This document shows, piece after piece, positions 25,235-34,344 of a DNA stretch of 64,000 nt (its first letter is position 1; each line of letters opens with the position of its first letter). The position numbers and the translations under genes were made by a program. The notes under the pieces are model-generated. The model ran no database searches. It worked only from the letters and a program-made list of their open reading frames with translations, and had not been told where the DNA came from. The DNA is from Bacteroidales bacterium (GTDB lineage Bacteria > Bacteroidota > Bacteroidia > Bacteroidales > TTA-H9): positions 104,909 to 168,908 of the forward strand of contig JAUSOY010000005.1 in the NCBI GenBank assembly GCA_030656615.1, in the 5' to 3' direction.

Positions 25235-27460
25235 TTAAAGTATGGTATACCTAAGGCCTGCATATAACATACGGCCTGTAAGGGGTCCCCACACTCTACC
25301 TGCATCAAAATATGTTCCGTATGGATCGTCACCAGCAATTATCGGATGATGTTGAACATAGCCTGTCAGATTTTCGGCACCTGCATATACTTCAAGGTTT
25401 TTAAACCGACGCGTAATTTGTGTATGTACAATGAAATATCCGTTGGAATTGGCAGGCCGCTGATAATCTTCCGGGTTGGAAGATACATCAGGCAAGCGGG
25501 CTTGTCCATTATACTGACTGGTAAAATCGAATGACCACTTATTAAATTTTGTTGCATAGGAGAGCGTTAGCAAACCCTTATATTTATTAACAAAGGCCTT
25601 TTCTGTAAGTTCATTTCTCTGTGTAATTTTAACATCATTGTAACGAAAAGCAGCGGTAAGTGTCAGTTTTTTAAGCACATCCACCGTAGCCTCTGCCTGA
25701 AAACTGTTCGACCAGGATACTCCATCCAGATTACTGATGATGGCTTTTTGAGCACTGGCATCCAAATCAATTACAATCTGATTGATGAAATCGGTGCGGT
25801 AAAAATCCATTGTTAGCGTAGCTTCTCTATCTTCATCGATGGTAATGATTTGTGTGATATTCAGTCCATAATTCCAGGCTTCTTCTGGTTGAAGATCATT
25901 GCTGATGATAAATACTCTGGACGAAGCCATCAAGCGGATGTTTTCTGCAAATACCGATGCCGTACGATATCCTTTTCCGGCCGAACCTCTCAAAGAAAGT
26001 TTCTCCGTGATATTGTATTTTGTATGTAGCCGGGGAGTAACAAATTTCCTGTACAAATTGGTGAAATCATATCTCAATCCTAGTATGGCTGTAAATTTAT
26101 CATTCAGATTCAGTGTATATTGGCCAAAAATACCGGGAATGGATTCTTTGCGATACATCAGACTATCGTTGTAATTTTCTTCATATTCGTCATATTGATA
26201 GCTTATTCCGGCACTGTATTTATGCGATTCAGAACCGATTTGCGATTGAAATATCGCATTACCATACAGGCTTTTCTGAGTCCCGTTATAGCTTCTCTTT
26301 CCGAAATAGGATTCCTGATTATGATAGGTGGCTGATGTTTGGAAGCCCAGACTGGATATCCCTTCGCTGTCAAGGGTATATCCCGATTTTAGAAATCCCT
26401 GATAACGCCGCGTCTTCACTTCCAGACCATATTTGCCGTTGGCAAGCCAGTTTGGGTCATCCTTATAATGGAGTTGTCCACCCATGCGGTCTTCGTTCAT
26501 TACTCCCATTGTCAACTGGGTATGTCCTCTGTGGCCGTGTTCTATACTCCAGCGGTTCACTACATTTATCTGCCGGCTTGTCGGAACGTCCATATAACCA
26601 TCGTCATTATGATCGAGCTGAGCACCCAAGGCAGAGGCATGTGCTAAAAGCATTGTACTTACATTGCCACTTACTCCTATTCGGGCAGCAACATTGGCTT
26701 CAGCGCGCCCTTCGTCATTTCCGTATAGATTTACCAATACAGTTTCAGTCGTATGCTCAGGTTTTTTGTATTCAATGTTTATTTGGCCGGTCATCGATTC
26801 AAATCCATTAATAACCGACGATGTGCCTTTGCTAATTTGAATGCTTTGCATCCAGGTTCCCGGAATATAGCTTAATCCGAAAGGAGAGGCTAAGCCACGC
26901 ATAAACGGCACGTTTTCGTACATCAGTTGGCTGTATATGCCTGCAAGGCCAAGCATTTGAATTTGTTTTGCACCTGAAACAGCATCGGAATAACCCACAT
27001 CCACGGTAGCAGAGTTTTCGAAGCTCTCTGATAGATTGCAGCAGGCCAGTTTTTGAAGTCCTCCGATAGTAATATTCTCCGTTTTTATGGTATGAACCGA
27101 AGAAATGTAGGAACCCGGTTGACGACCATGAACTTCAACAGTACTTAAATCAAGATTGACAGGCATCAGACTTACTTCTATCTTATTTTCATTTTCTATA
27201 TGAAGTGTATCGTTTTTATAGCCAATAAAGTTTACAACCAGATGATGACTGCCTTTTGGTTTTTCTATGCTGAAATTCCCGTTTTCATCAGTACTCGTAC
27301 CATTGGTTGTGCCTTCCCAATATACATTGGCAAAAGGCAATGGTTTTTCTTTTCCGTTTGCCTCAGCAGATTTTACCTGCCCACGGAGTATATTTTTTTG
27401 AGAATAAGAGGATATGGCGCTTAAAAATAAAAAAGCCAGAAGAATGAAATATTTATTCAT
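25235..27460 (-). CDS. TonB-dependent receptor, probably for metal uptake
   Basis: Outer-membrane TonB-dependent receptor of 741 residues. A signal peptide (about 1-20) is followed by a carboxypeptidase-regulatory-like domain (about 25-110, LPFANVYWEGTTNGTSTDENGNFSI), the plug (about 115-230, containing GLAGIYSQLMYENVPFMRGLASPFGLSYIPG) and a 22-strand-type barrel to the end. A cysteine pair in the plug (LQKLACCNLSESFE) is typical of receptors found beside HMA proteins in Bacteroidota. The two downstream HMA genes and the upstream cysteine-rich gene make copper or a related metal the most likely cargo. Confidence 0.88.
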   Translation of the reverse strand: MNKYFILLAFLFLSAISSYSQKNILRGQVKSAEANGKEKPLPFANVYWEGTTNGTSTDENGNFSIEKPKGSHHLVVNFIGYKNDTLHIENENKIEVSLMPVNLDLSTVEVHGRQPGSYISSVHTIKTENITIGGLQKLACCNLSESFENSATVDVGYSDAVSGAKQIQMLGLAGIYSQLMYENVPFMRGLASPFGLSYIPGTWMQSIQISKGTSSVINGFESMTGQINIEYKKPEHTTETVLVNLYGNDEGRAEANVAARIGVSGNVSTMLLAHASALGAQLDHNDDGYMDVPTSRQINVVNRWSIEHGHRGHTQLTMGVMNEDRMGGQLHYKDDPNWLANGKYGLEVKTRRYQGFLKSGYTLDSEGISSLGFQTSATYHNQESYFGKRSYNGTQKSLYGNAIFQSQIGSESHKYSAGISYQYDEYEENYNDSLMYRKESIPGIFGQYTLNLNDKFTAILGLRYDFTNLYRKFVTPRLHTKYNITEKLSLRGSAGKGYRTASVFAENIRLMASSRVFIISNDLQPEEAWNYGLNITQIITIDEDREATLTMDFYRTDFINQIVIDLDASAQKAIISNLDGVSWSNSFQAEATVDVLKKLTLTAAFRYNDVKITQRNELTEKAFVNKYKGLLTLSYATKFNKWSFDFTSQYNGQARLPDVSSNPEDYQRPANSNGYFIVHTQITRRFKNLEVYAGAENLTGYVQHHPIIAGDDPYGTYFDAGRVWGPLTGRMLYAGLRYTIL

Positions 27461-27542
27461 GGATTAATGCATTTCGAATGAGTAAAAAAAAAGATCCCTT
27501 CTATTCAAAATTGAGTGAAGGCCAAATAATTTCGAAAAGCAT

Positions 27543-27986
27543 TTAGGTATTTAAACGGCAGATTTTATGAAGGAAACCAGGAGAATGTTCATTCGGAATA
27601 ATCGGCGTTCTGAAAATCTCCTGAAATGAATCGTTTACTACAATCGAAAAATCCTGATATTTTAATTGGATGAGAATAGGGAAAAGATTTACATCCGATT
27701 TTCTTTCATCGTAATTAAAAGGTAGATCGATCTTGAGTAAATGAGTTTCTTCGTTACAGCAGTTGTTTTTATATGATAGACTTCCGGCTTCGGGGCGATG
27801 CGATTCACAGCACGAAGATTCTGATGATTCACAACATCCATGATGATGAAATCCACCGGTAGCAGAAAGTTCGATATACTGGCTACCCGAACTACACGAA
27901 TGTTTATAAAGACTAATACCCGTATAAGCCGTAAGAAAAATCACGGCATTGATAATGACCAGAAAACGGGTTATAATCAGCTTCAT
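27543..27986 (-). CDS. HYC-CC-like small cysteine/histidine-rich exported protein
   Basis: Protein of 147 residues with an N-terminal membrane or signal segment (about 1-25), then HSCSSG, FHHHGCCESSESSCCESH and NNCCNEE, and a C-terminal half without cysteine until ICRLNT. The H-x-C, CC, CC pattern resembles the HYC_CC_PP proteins common beside metal-responsive TonB receptors in Bacteroidota. Metal binding in the envelope is likely. ATG codons at 28001 and 27986 are both possible; the second is preferred because the hydrophobic segment starts sooner. It is the first gene of the cassette, 82 bp before the receptor. Confidence 0.68.
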   Translation of the reverse strand: MKLIITRFLVIINAVIFLTAYTGISLYKHSCSSGSQYIELSATGGFHHHGCCESSESSCCESHRPEAGSLSYKNNCCNEETHLLKIDLPFNYDERKSDVNLFPILIQLKYQDFSIVVNDSFQEIFRTPIIPNEHSPGFLHKICRLNT

Positions 27987-28192
27987 GTTGCGAAAATACA
28001 TGAATACATTGAGGTTATAAAATATTTAACACTTGCTTAACAAGATTTAAGACGCTGATGCGATCACCAAAAATCACTATTTTTGAAAACGATTTCGATC
28101 ATTTGGGATCCCGGGTATGTTTTCATGCGTTGAGTCAGAAAATAGTATGCCTCAAATGGCCGTACCTGTTTAACATAGTAAACTGATTTTGA

Positions 28193-29344
28193 ATGAAATT
28201 TTCCGAAATACAAGGGCAGGAAGCCATTAAAGAAAGGCTACGGCAAACTGTAAAATCTAATCGGGTGAGTCATGCCCAGCTATTTCTCGGGCCCCAAGGA
28301 AATAATAAACTGGCCTTGGCACTGGCTTATGCCCAGTATATTAATTGTCATGAACGAAGTGCAGAAGATTCGTGCGGAAAGTGTCCTTCGTGTATTAAAT
28401 ATGAAAAACTGGCACATCCCGATTTGCATTTTATTTTTCCGGTAGCCACCACAAAAAGCGTCACGACCAAACCCCAGAGTCAGCATTTTATGAGTGAGTG
28501 GCGTCAAATGCTGATTGAACAACAGTTTTTGGTATCGATGAATCACTGGGTTAATAAACTCGATATAGAGAATAAGCAACCAATTATTAATTCAGAAGAC
28601 TGTGGAGAGATTGTCCGAACACTTGGATATAAATCATACGAATCGGAGTATAAGGTTTTAATCATCTGGATGGCCGATAAACTGCATCATGCTGCAGCAC
28701 CAAAATTGCTTAAAACGCTGGAAGAACCTCCCGAAAAAACATTGTTTATTCTGATTTCAGAAAAACAGGAAGTTATGCTTCCAACCATTTTGTCGCGTAC
28801 TCAGATTATTAAAATACCACGTTATCCGGATGCCGATGTTATTCAGTTTCTTACATCTACGAAGTCGGTCGATTTGCCCAGAGCAAGACAGATTTGTATG
28901 CTGGCTGATGGCAGCCTGATAGCTGCCAACGATCTTTTACTTCGGACCGATGAAGCAGAATGGATATTTACAAACTTCCGGCAATGGATGCGGTATTGTT
29001 TTTCGATGGATATTGCATCCATGCTGACATTCGTTTCTGAAGTAAGTAAAATAGGCCGCGAGCGGCAGAAAACATTTTTATTGTATGCTTTACGCATCAC
29101 CCAGTTTTCGCTGTACATGAATCTTGACCGAGAGGATTTATTAAAAAGTGAAGGGGAAGAAATGGCTTTTTTGTCGAAGTTTTTTCGTTATATGCCTACA
29201 GCCAACATTCAAAGTTTTGTTAAAGAGTTTCAGGATGCCCATTATCATATCGAACGGAATGGTAATGCATCGGTAATTTTTACAGATTTGTCATTAAATC
29301 TTGTCCGTTTGCTGGCGGCCTCGCGGCAAATTGCCACCAATTAA
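28193..29344 (+). CDS. holB: DNA polymerase III subunit delta' (clamp-loader)
   Basis: Clamp-loader subunit of 383 residues. It opens with the AAA+ N-terminus FSEIQGQEAIKERLRQTV and SHAQLFLGPQGNN, a degenerate P-loop, as expected for the non-hydrolysing delta' subunit. Zinc-finger cysteines are at 52, 61, 64 and 67 (CHERSAEDSCGKCPSC). The sensor region (LKTLEEPPEKTLFILISE, ILSRTQIIKI) is intact. It heads the holB-ricT-gldH-PBP1A order often seen in this phylum. Confidence 0.93.
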   Translation: MKFSEIQGQEAIKERLRQTVKSNRVSHAQLFLGPQGNNKLALALAYAQYINCHERSAEDSCGKCPSCIKYEKLAHPDLHFIFPVATTKSVTTKPQSQHFMSEWRQMLIEQQFLVSMNHWVNKLDIENKQPIINSEDCGEIVRTLGYKSYESEYKVLIIWMADKLHHAAAPKLLKTLEEPPEKTLFILISEKQEVMLPTILSRTQIIKIPRYPDADVIQFLTSTKSVDLPRARQICMLADGSLIAANDLLLRTDEAEWIFTNFRQWMRYCFSMDIASMLTFVSEVSKIGRERQKTFLLYALRITQFSLYMNLDREDLLKSEGEEMAFLSKFFRYMPTANIQSFVKEFQDAHYHIERNGNASVIFTDLSLNLVRLLAASRQIATN

Positions 29345-29357
29345 TTTATTACCTTTG
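29330..29357 (+). promoter_or_regulatory. Promoter of ricT overlapping the end of holB
   Basis: TACCTTTG at 29350-29357 is an exact TAnnTTTG element and begins 6 bp after the holB stop. A TTGCC at 29330 is a fair -33 box. The ricT-gldH-PBP1A genes may thus be expressed separately from holB. Confidence 0.5.
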
Positions 29358-29423
29358 TAAATTGGCCTAAAGAGGGTTAATCCCTTGATATGTAGGCTTA
29401 AACATGATTACTTATTATTACGG

Positions 29424-30533
29424 ATGAAGAAAAAGCAGGTCGATTATAATAATCCTTTATTTTGGAGAGGTTTTTGCGAACAGCCTGAAGGCGAGCAAAG
29501 TACCTACGAATCTCATTGCAGTGGATGCGCTAAACTCGATTCATACGATTGGTTGGCTATGATACCAATAGCTAATCACCTGGATGTTTTTGACTGTGTG
29601 GAGGTGCGATTTAAAAATAGCCGCAAGGAATTTTTCAGAGTTCCACCCGAAACAATTTTGCGTCCGGGCGATATCGTTGCCGTGGAAGCCAATCCTGGTC
29701 ACGACATTGGTTTAGTTACACTGATAGGTGAGGCCTGTCGTATTCAAATGGCTAACAGAAAAGTGGATCCTGTACGTGCTGAACTGAAAAAAATATATCG
29801 CAGGGCTCGTCCTGCGGATATAGAAAAGTGGGTACACTCGGTTAAGGATGAAGAAACCGCCATCATTAAAACACGACAGATTACTCAGAACCTTAAGCTG
29901 GGTATGAAAATGAATGATGTGGAGTTTCAGGGCGATGGAACCAAAGCTATTTTTTATTACACCGCCGACGATAGAGTAGATTTTAGAGAACTTATAAAAA
30001 TTCTGGCCGAAAACTTCAGAGTCAGGATAGAAATGAAACAAATCGGTATACGTCAGGAAGCCAGCAGAGTTGGTGGTATCGGTACCTGTGGCCGAGAGTT
30101 ATGTTGTTCTACCTTCCTTACCAGTTTCAGAACAGTTTCTACCCATGCAGCCCGTATTCAACAATTATCCCTCAATCCGCAAAAACTTGCAGGGCAGTGT
30201 GGAAAACTCAAATGTTGTCTGAATTATGAATATGAAGTGTACGAAGATGCCTTGAAAGCATTTCCTGATATTGAACTTAGCCTTAAATCAAAAAAAGGTG
30301 AAGCGACCTGCCAAAAAATTGATGTTTTTAAGGGAATAATGTGGTATTCCTATGTTAACGATCAAGGAAATTTCCTCGCCATTCCGCTGGATAAAGTCAA
30401 GGAAATACTGAATATGAATGAAAAGGGTCGTAAACCTGAAAAATTAGAAGACTTTGCACGCAAGGAGGAACAGAAATCATTCTTCGAATCCGTTGTAGGT
30501 CAGGATGATCTTCGCCGCTTCGATACAAAATAA
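29424..30533 (+). CDS. ricT: PSP1 domain protein, RicT (YaaT) family
   Basis: Protein of 369 residues of the PSP1/RicT family. RicT of Bacillus belongs to an iron-sulfur complex that affects RNase Y and mRNA maturation; the role in Bacteroidota is not settled. The PSP1 core is about 60-270, with cysteine clusters CGRELCCSTF and QCGKLKCCLNYE that can hold Fe-S. An N-terminal FCEQ...HCSGCAKLD adds more cysteines. The ATG at 29424 is chosen over a TTG at 29385. Confidence 0.87.
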   Translation: MKKKQVDYNNPLFWRGFCEQPEGEQSTYESHCSGCAKLDSYDWLAMIPIANHLDVFDCVEVRFKNSRKEFFRVPPETILRPGDIVAVEANPGHDIGLVTLIGEACRIQMANRKVDPVRAELKKIYRRARPADIEKWVHSVKDEETAIIKTRQITQNLKLGMKMNDVEFQGDGTKAIFYYTADDRVDFRELIKILAENFRVRIEMKQIGIRQEASRVGGIGTCGRELCCSTFLTSFRTVSTHAARIQQLSLNPQKLAGQCGKLKCCLNYEYEVYEDALKAFPDIELSLKSKKGEATCQKIDVFKGIMWYSYVNDQGNFLAIPLDKVKEILNMNEKGRKPEKLEDFARKEEQKSFFESVVGQDDLRRFDTK

Positions 30534-30553
30534 TTTAACAGAGGAGACTAAGA

Positions 30554-31045
30554 ATGAAACCCTTAATTTGGAAAGTACGTCATTTTACGATTGTCATTCT
30601 TCTTTTGTTTGGTTTTATGGCTTGCCAAAATGGTACAGTTTTCCATGAAAGTAGTGATATTGAAGGCAGTAACTGGAATGAGAAGGATTTAAAGTCCTTT
30701 CGTTTTGCATCGGAAGACAGTTTACAAGCCTACGATTTTTATCTTAGTATAAGAAATTCGTCACAATACCGATACTCCAATCTTTATTTGTTTCTAAATA
30801 CGCATTTTCCGGATGGTCAAATATATTCGGATACCATCGAGTGCATTCTCGCAAATGATGAGGGAAAGTGGACTGGCAGTGGCATTGGAAGTATCAAAGA
30901 AAATTCATACCTTATTCGTAGAAATACAAGATTGCCCTTAAAAGGTGAATATGTATTTGAATTACAACAAGGCATGCGACACGAAATTCTGGAAGGTATA
31001 CACGATATTGGATTTAAAATCGTTAGAACACCTGATAAAAATTAG
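30554..31045 (+). CDS. gldH: Gliding motility lipoprotein GldH
   Basis: Lipoprotein of 163 residues. The lipobox GFMAC puts the acylated cysteine at residue 24. The body (YDFYLSIRNSSQYRYSNLYLFLNTHFPDG, then LPLKGEYVFELQQGMRHEILEGIHDIGFKIV) matches the GldH family. GldH is needed for gliding in Flavobacterium, but homologues also occur in non-motile Bacteroidota. A purine-rich GAGGAGA lies at 30541-30547, 6 bp before the ATG, an unusually clear ribosome-binding site for this genome. The gene lies between ricT and PBP1A in the order typical of the phylum. Confidence 0.88.
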   Translation: MKPLIWKVRHFTIVILLLFGFMACQNGTVFHESSDIEGSNWNEKDLKSFRFASEDSLQAYDFYLSIRNSSQYRYSNLYLFLNTHFPDGQIYSDTIECILANDEGKWTGSGIGSIKENSYLIRRNTRLPLKGEYVFELQQGMRHEILEGIHDIGFKIVRTPDKN

Positions 31046-31065
31046 GAAGCAAAGGAATCCATCAG

Positions 31066-33378
31066 ATGAGCATATCAAAAAAGAAAAAAAAGAATAGCAA
31101 CATCTGGCAAAAAGCCAGGACATGGTTTAGTAATGGAGGAAAGTATCCGGCAGATATAGGAAAGAGTATTCGTAAGTTATGGATTGTTTTTGCCGGGTTT
31201 TTGGGTTTTATCGTTCTTCTTTTCTTTGCCATCAGCCTTGGGTTATTCGGGAGAATGCCTTCATTTGAAGAACTGGAAAATCCGAATAGTAACTTGGCTT
31301 CTGAAATCATTTCGGCTGAGGGAAAAGTGCTTGGAACGTATTACATAGAGAATCGCTCCAACGTACATTATCATGAGCTATCACCCCATATTATCCATGC
31401 TCTTATCGCAACTGAAGATGCTCGCTTTGAAGATCATTCCGGAATAGATATGAAGGCGATGTTCAGGGTGGCTTTTGGCCTTTTTACCGGAAGTGGCAAG
31501 GGTGGTGGTAGTACCATTACGCAGCAGCTGGCTAAAAATCTCTTCCCTCGTGGAGAGAATCTGTCAAAACTAAGTCTGATACTCCGAAAATTCAAGGAAT
31601 GGGTTACTGCTGTTAAACTCGAGAGAAACTATTCAAAGGAAGAAATTCTTTCGATGTACCTGAATACCGTCGATTTTGGCAGCCAGTCATTTGGAATAAA
31701 GGCGGCAGCCAATACTTTTTTTGGTAAGTCTCCCGATTCTTTAAATATACAGGAAGCAGCACTTTTTATAGCCGTATTAAACGCCCCTACCCGTTACAGC
31801 CCTGTACGCAATCCTGAAAGAGCCCTTCTAAGGCGCAATATTGTAATATCACAGATGGCGAATTATGATTACATCACCGAAGAAGTTGCCGATTCGGTGA
31901 TGAAGCTACCCCTGGATATGTCGAAATACCGATTGATGGATCATAAGAGTGGTCTCGCTACCTATTTGCGTGAACTTTTACGAATCGAACTTAAGGGCTG
32001 GTGCGAGAATCATTTCAAACCTGATGGCACTCCTTATAATTTGTATAAGGATGGTCTGAAAATCTATACAACGATTAACTATACTTTGCAGGAATATGCC
32101 GAAGCGGCCGTTAAGGAACATATGGCTAAAGATCTGCAACCGGCATTTTTTAAACACTGGAAAGGTCAAAAAAGAGCACCTTTTAATAATATGCTTTCCG
32201 GTGATGAGGTGGATAAAATCATGAATGACGCCATGCGTCGTTCCGATCGATACATTGGTATGCGTAATTCAGGTGTTTCCAAAGACTCCATTAAAAGGGC
32301 CTTTAATACACTGACTCAAATGAAGGTTTTTTCGTATAAAGGTGAACGCGATACGGTGATGACGCCCATGGACTCCATTCGTTATTCATTCTTTTATCTT
32401 CATGCCGGTCTTATGAGTATGGAGCCCCAGACTGGTTTTGTGAAAGCCTATGTGGGAGGGATCGATTATAATTATTTCAAGTATGACCATGTAAAAATGT
32501 CGAAACGGCAGGTTGGATCCACCTTTAAACCATTTCTGTATACACTGGCCATGCAGGAGGGAGAGTTTTCGCCCTGTTCCGAAGTTCCCAATATTCCGGT
32601 TAGTTTTGATATGCCCAGTGGCGATGTGTGGACACCGCAAAATAGCGATGATGCTCGTGAAGGCCAGATGGTTACTCTCAAATGGGCTCTTGCTAATTCG
32701 GTAAACTATGTTTCGGCATACCTGATGAAAAAGTATAGCCCCGAGGCTGTAATTAAGGTAGCGCAGAAAATGGGCATAAGCAGCGATATTCCTGCCGTTC
32801 CTTCTATATGCCTTGGAACACCGGATATTTCGCTGTATGAAATGGTGGGGGCTTTTAATACGTTTGCGAATAAAGGTGTTTATGTTGAACCCATCATGCT
32901 TACCCGCATCGAAGATAAAAACGGAAATGTTATTGAGCGATTTACACCCCGCCGTGATGAGGCCATGAGTGAGGAAACTGCGTTTCTGATGCTCGAACTG
33001 ATGAAGGGTGTGGTTGAGTCGGGAACTGGTATACGACTTCGTTACCGCTATGGATTTGATAATCCCATTGCCGGAAAAACAGGTACAACCCAAAATCAAT
33101 CTGATGGTTGGTTTATCGGAATTACACCTCATCTTACCACAGGTATCTGGGTTGGGGGAGAAGTTCGTAGTATTCACTTCCGGACAATAACACTGGGTCA
33201 GGGTGCAAGTATGGCTTTGCCTATCTGGGCATTATATATGCGTAAAGTTTATGCCAATCCCTCACTGAAAATTCCAAAAGACGATTTCATTCGCCCTGCT
33301 AAGCCTTTATCAATTAATTTAAATTGTTCAGGCAGAGATGACGAAACCTATCAGGCTAAAATGATGGATGATTTTTAA
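31066..33378 (+). CDS. mrcA: Penicillin-binding protein 1A (bifunctional transglycosylase/transpeptidase)
   Basis: Class A PBP of 770 residues that polymerises and cross-links peptidoglycan. A cytoplasmic tail with a lysine run is followed by a membrane anchor (about 43-66). The GT51 domain has the catalytic Glu117 in EDARFEDHSGID and GGGSTITQQLAKN at 146. The transpeptidase has Ser485 and Lys488 (STFKPF), SVNY, and KTG at 671-673. The protein ends without a long C-terminal extension. The plus-strand start lies 20 bp after the gldH stop with AGGAA nearby. Confidence 0.94.
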   Translation: MSISKKKKKNSNIWQKARTWFSNGGKYPADIGKSIRKLWIVFAGFLGFIVLLFFAISLGLFGRMPSFEELENPNSNLASEIISAEGKVLGTYYIENRSNVHYHELSPHIIHALIATEDARFEDHSGIDMKAMFRVAFGLFTGSGKGGGSTITQQLAKNLFPRGENLSKLSLILRKFKEWVTAVKLERNYSKEEILSMYLNTVDFGSQSFGIKAAANTFFGKSPDSLNIQEAALFIAVLNAPTRYSPVRNPERALLRRNIVISQMANYDYITEEVADSVMKLPLDMSKYRLMDHKSGLATYLRELLRIELKGWCENHFKPDGTPYNLYKDGLKIYTTINYTLQEYAEAAVKEHMAKDLQPAFFKHWKGQKRAPFNNMLSGDEVDKIMNDAMRRSDRYIGMRNSGVSKDSIKRAFNTLTQMKVFSYKGERDTVMTPMDSIRYSFFYLHAGLMSMEPQTGFVKAYVGGIDYNYFKYDHVKMSKRQVGSTFKPFLYTLAMQEGEFSPCSEVPNIPVSFDMPSGDVWTPQNSDDAREGQMVTLKWALANSVNYVSAYLMKKYSPEAVIKVAQKMGISSDIPAVPSICLGTPDISLYEMVGAFNTFANKGVYVEPIMLTRIEDKNGNVIERFTPRRDEAMSEETAFLMLELMKGVVESGTGIRLRYRYGFDNPIAGKTGTTQNQSDGWFIGITPHLTTGIWVGGEVRSIHFRTITLGQGASMALPIWALYMRKVYANPSLKIPKDDFIRPAKPLSINLNCSGRDDETYQAKMMDDF

Positions 33379-34186
33379 GCATTCTTCAGCAATGGCAGAA
33401 AAAAATAGGCTGTCTTGGTCTGGTGATCTTATTTTTTTTCAAGGAATAATACTGTTTCTCCTTGTAAGTTTGATAATTACGGGCTGTACAAAAAGCCCTG
33501 AATCCCCTGTTATTCCTACGAAACCTAAGGTAGCAGAAATTTGGCTACACCGTTGTAACTCAATTCAAAAAGCAACGGAAGCACGCTATAAATATCCCGG
33601 CATCGAGCTCGATGTCCACTTTAATGAATGGGATAATGAGTTTTTTGTAAAACACGATTTCGAGACACCCGATACATTATTATTTTCGAAGTATTTGGTA
33701 AATATTCCGGAATATTCAAATTATCAGTATTGGCTTGATTTTAAGAATTTATCCACTTCAAATCAGTATGCTGCTCTCCTTCGTTTTAAACATATAACGG
33801 ATTCGCTGGGTATCGAACGCTCAAGATTTATTGTTGAAGGAAATGCTATTTCGCTGAGTGGATTTAAAGCCTCCGGATATTATACGTCGTATTATATCCC
33901 ATATTTTATTCCAGAACTATTGACACCGGAAAAGGAAATGGAAATGGCTTTACAGATTAGAGAAAGAATAACCAATTGGCCCACCGATGCCATTTCAGGT
34001 TATTATGAGCAACTGAGGTTTATGCAATCATACTTTCCTGAACAAAAGAAACTTACCTGGTATTTGCAATCCAGTGTCCCCACAAATATTCTTGATACCG
34101 TAGTACAATTTGTAAAGGCCGATACCAATATCAGAGTTTTGTTATTGCCTGCTGAAGGGACAAATAAGGTGGCGTTTCAAAAGTAA
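33368..34186 (+). CDS. Lipoprotein with GDPD-like phosphodiesterase signature
   Basis: Predicted lipoprotein of 272 residues; the lipobox IITGC puts the acylated cysteine at residue 40. After it come HR at 61-62, IELDV (Glu80, Asp82) and KHD (His96), spaced as in glycerophosphodiester phosphodiesterases or the wider PLC-like superfamily. The usual ENT after HRG is replaced (HRCNSIQKATEARY), and the barrel is short, so substrate and activity are uncertain. The start overlaps the PBP1A stop by 11 bp, indicating coupling. An ATG at 33392 is an alternative start. Confidence 0.65.
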   Translation: MIFKHSSAMAEKNRLSWSGDLIFFQGIILFLLVSLIITGCTKSPESPVIPTKPKVAEIWLHRCNSIQKATEARYKYPGIELDVHFNEWDNEFFVKHDFETPDTLLFSKYLVNIPEYSNYQYWLDFKNLSTSNQYAALLRFKHITDSLGIERSRFIVEGNAISLSGFKASGYYTSYYIPYFIPELLTPEKEMEMALQIRERITNWPTDAISGYYEQLRFMQSYFPEQKKLTWYLQSSVPTNILDTVVQFVKADTNIRVLLLPAEGTNKVAFQK

Positions 34187-34271
34187 GACGGTCTGATTTT
34201 CGAAAGTCTTGAGCAGTTTTTTAATCGTTGGTAATTATTGTATTCCCGTGCGTATCATTATGGTTAAAATA

Positions 34272-34303
34272 TTTAGAGGTATGTAATGGATTTTTTATCT
34301 TTG
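34272..34303 (+). promoter_or_regulatory. Promoter of the acyltransferase-LtaS fusion gene
   Basis: TATCTTTG at 34296-34303 is an exact -7 element; TTTA at 34272 is a weak -33 box. The ATG follows 41 bp after the -7 element. Confidence 0.5.
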
Positions 34304-34344
34304 CCTGACATCAAACCGTTTTATTTATTCTTCGCTGACGCATT

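Noticed and set aside
26113..26811. Open frame of 232 codons on the plus strand inside the TonB receptor gene.
   Set aside because: It is antisense to a well-supported gene, its translation has no family features, and the barrel codon pattern explains its openness.
32386..33177. Open frame of 263 codons opposite the PBP1A transpeptidase region.
   Set aside because: The sense frame carries all catalytic motifs; the antisense translation is basic and without recognisable domains.
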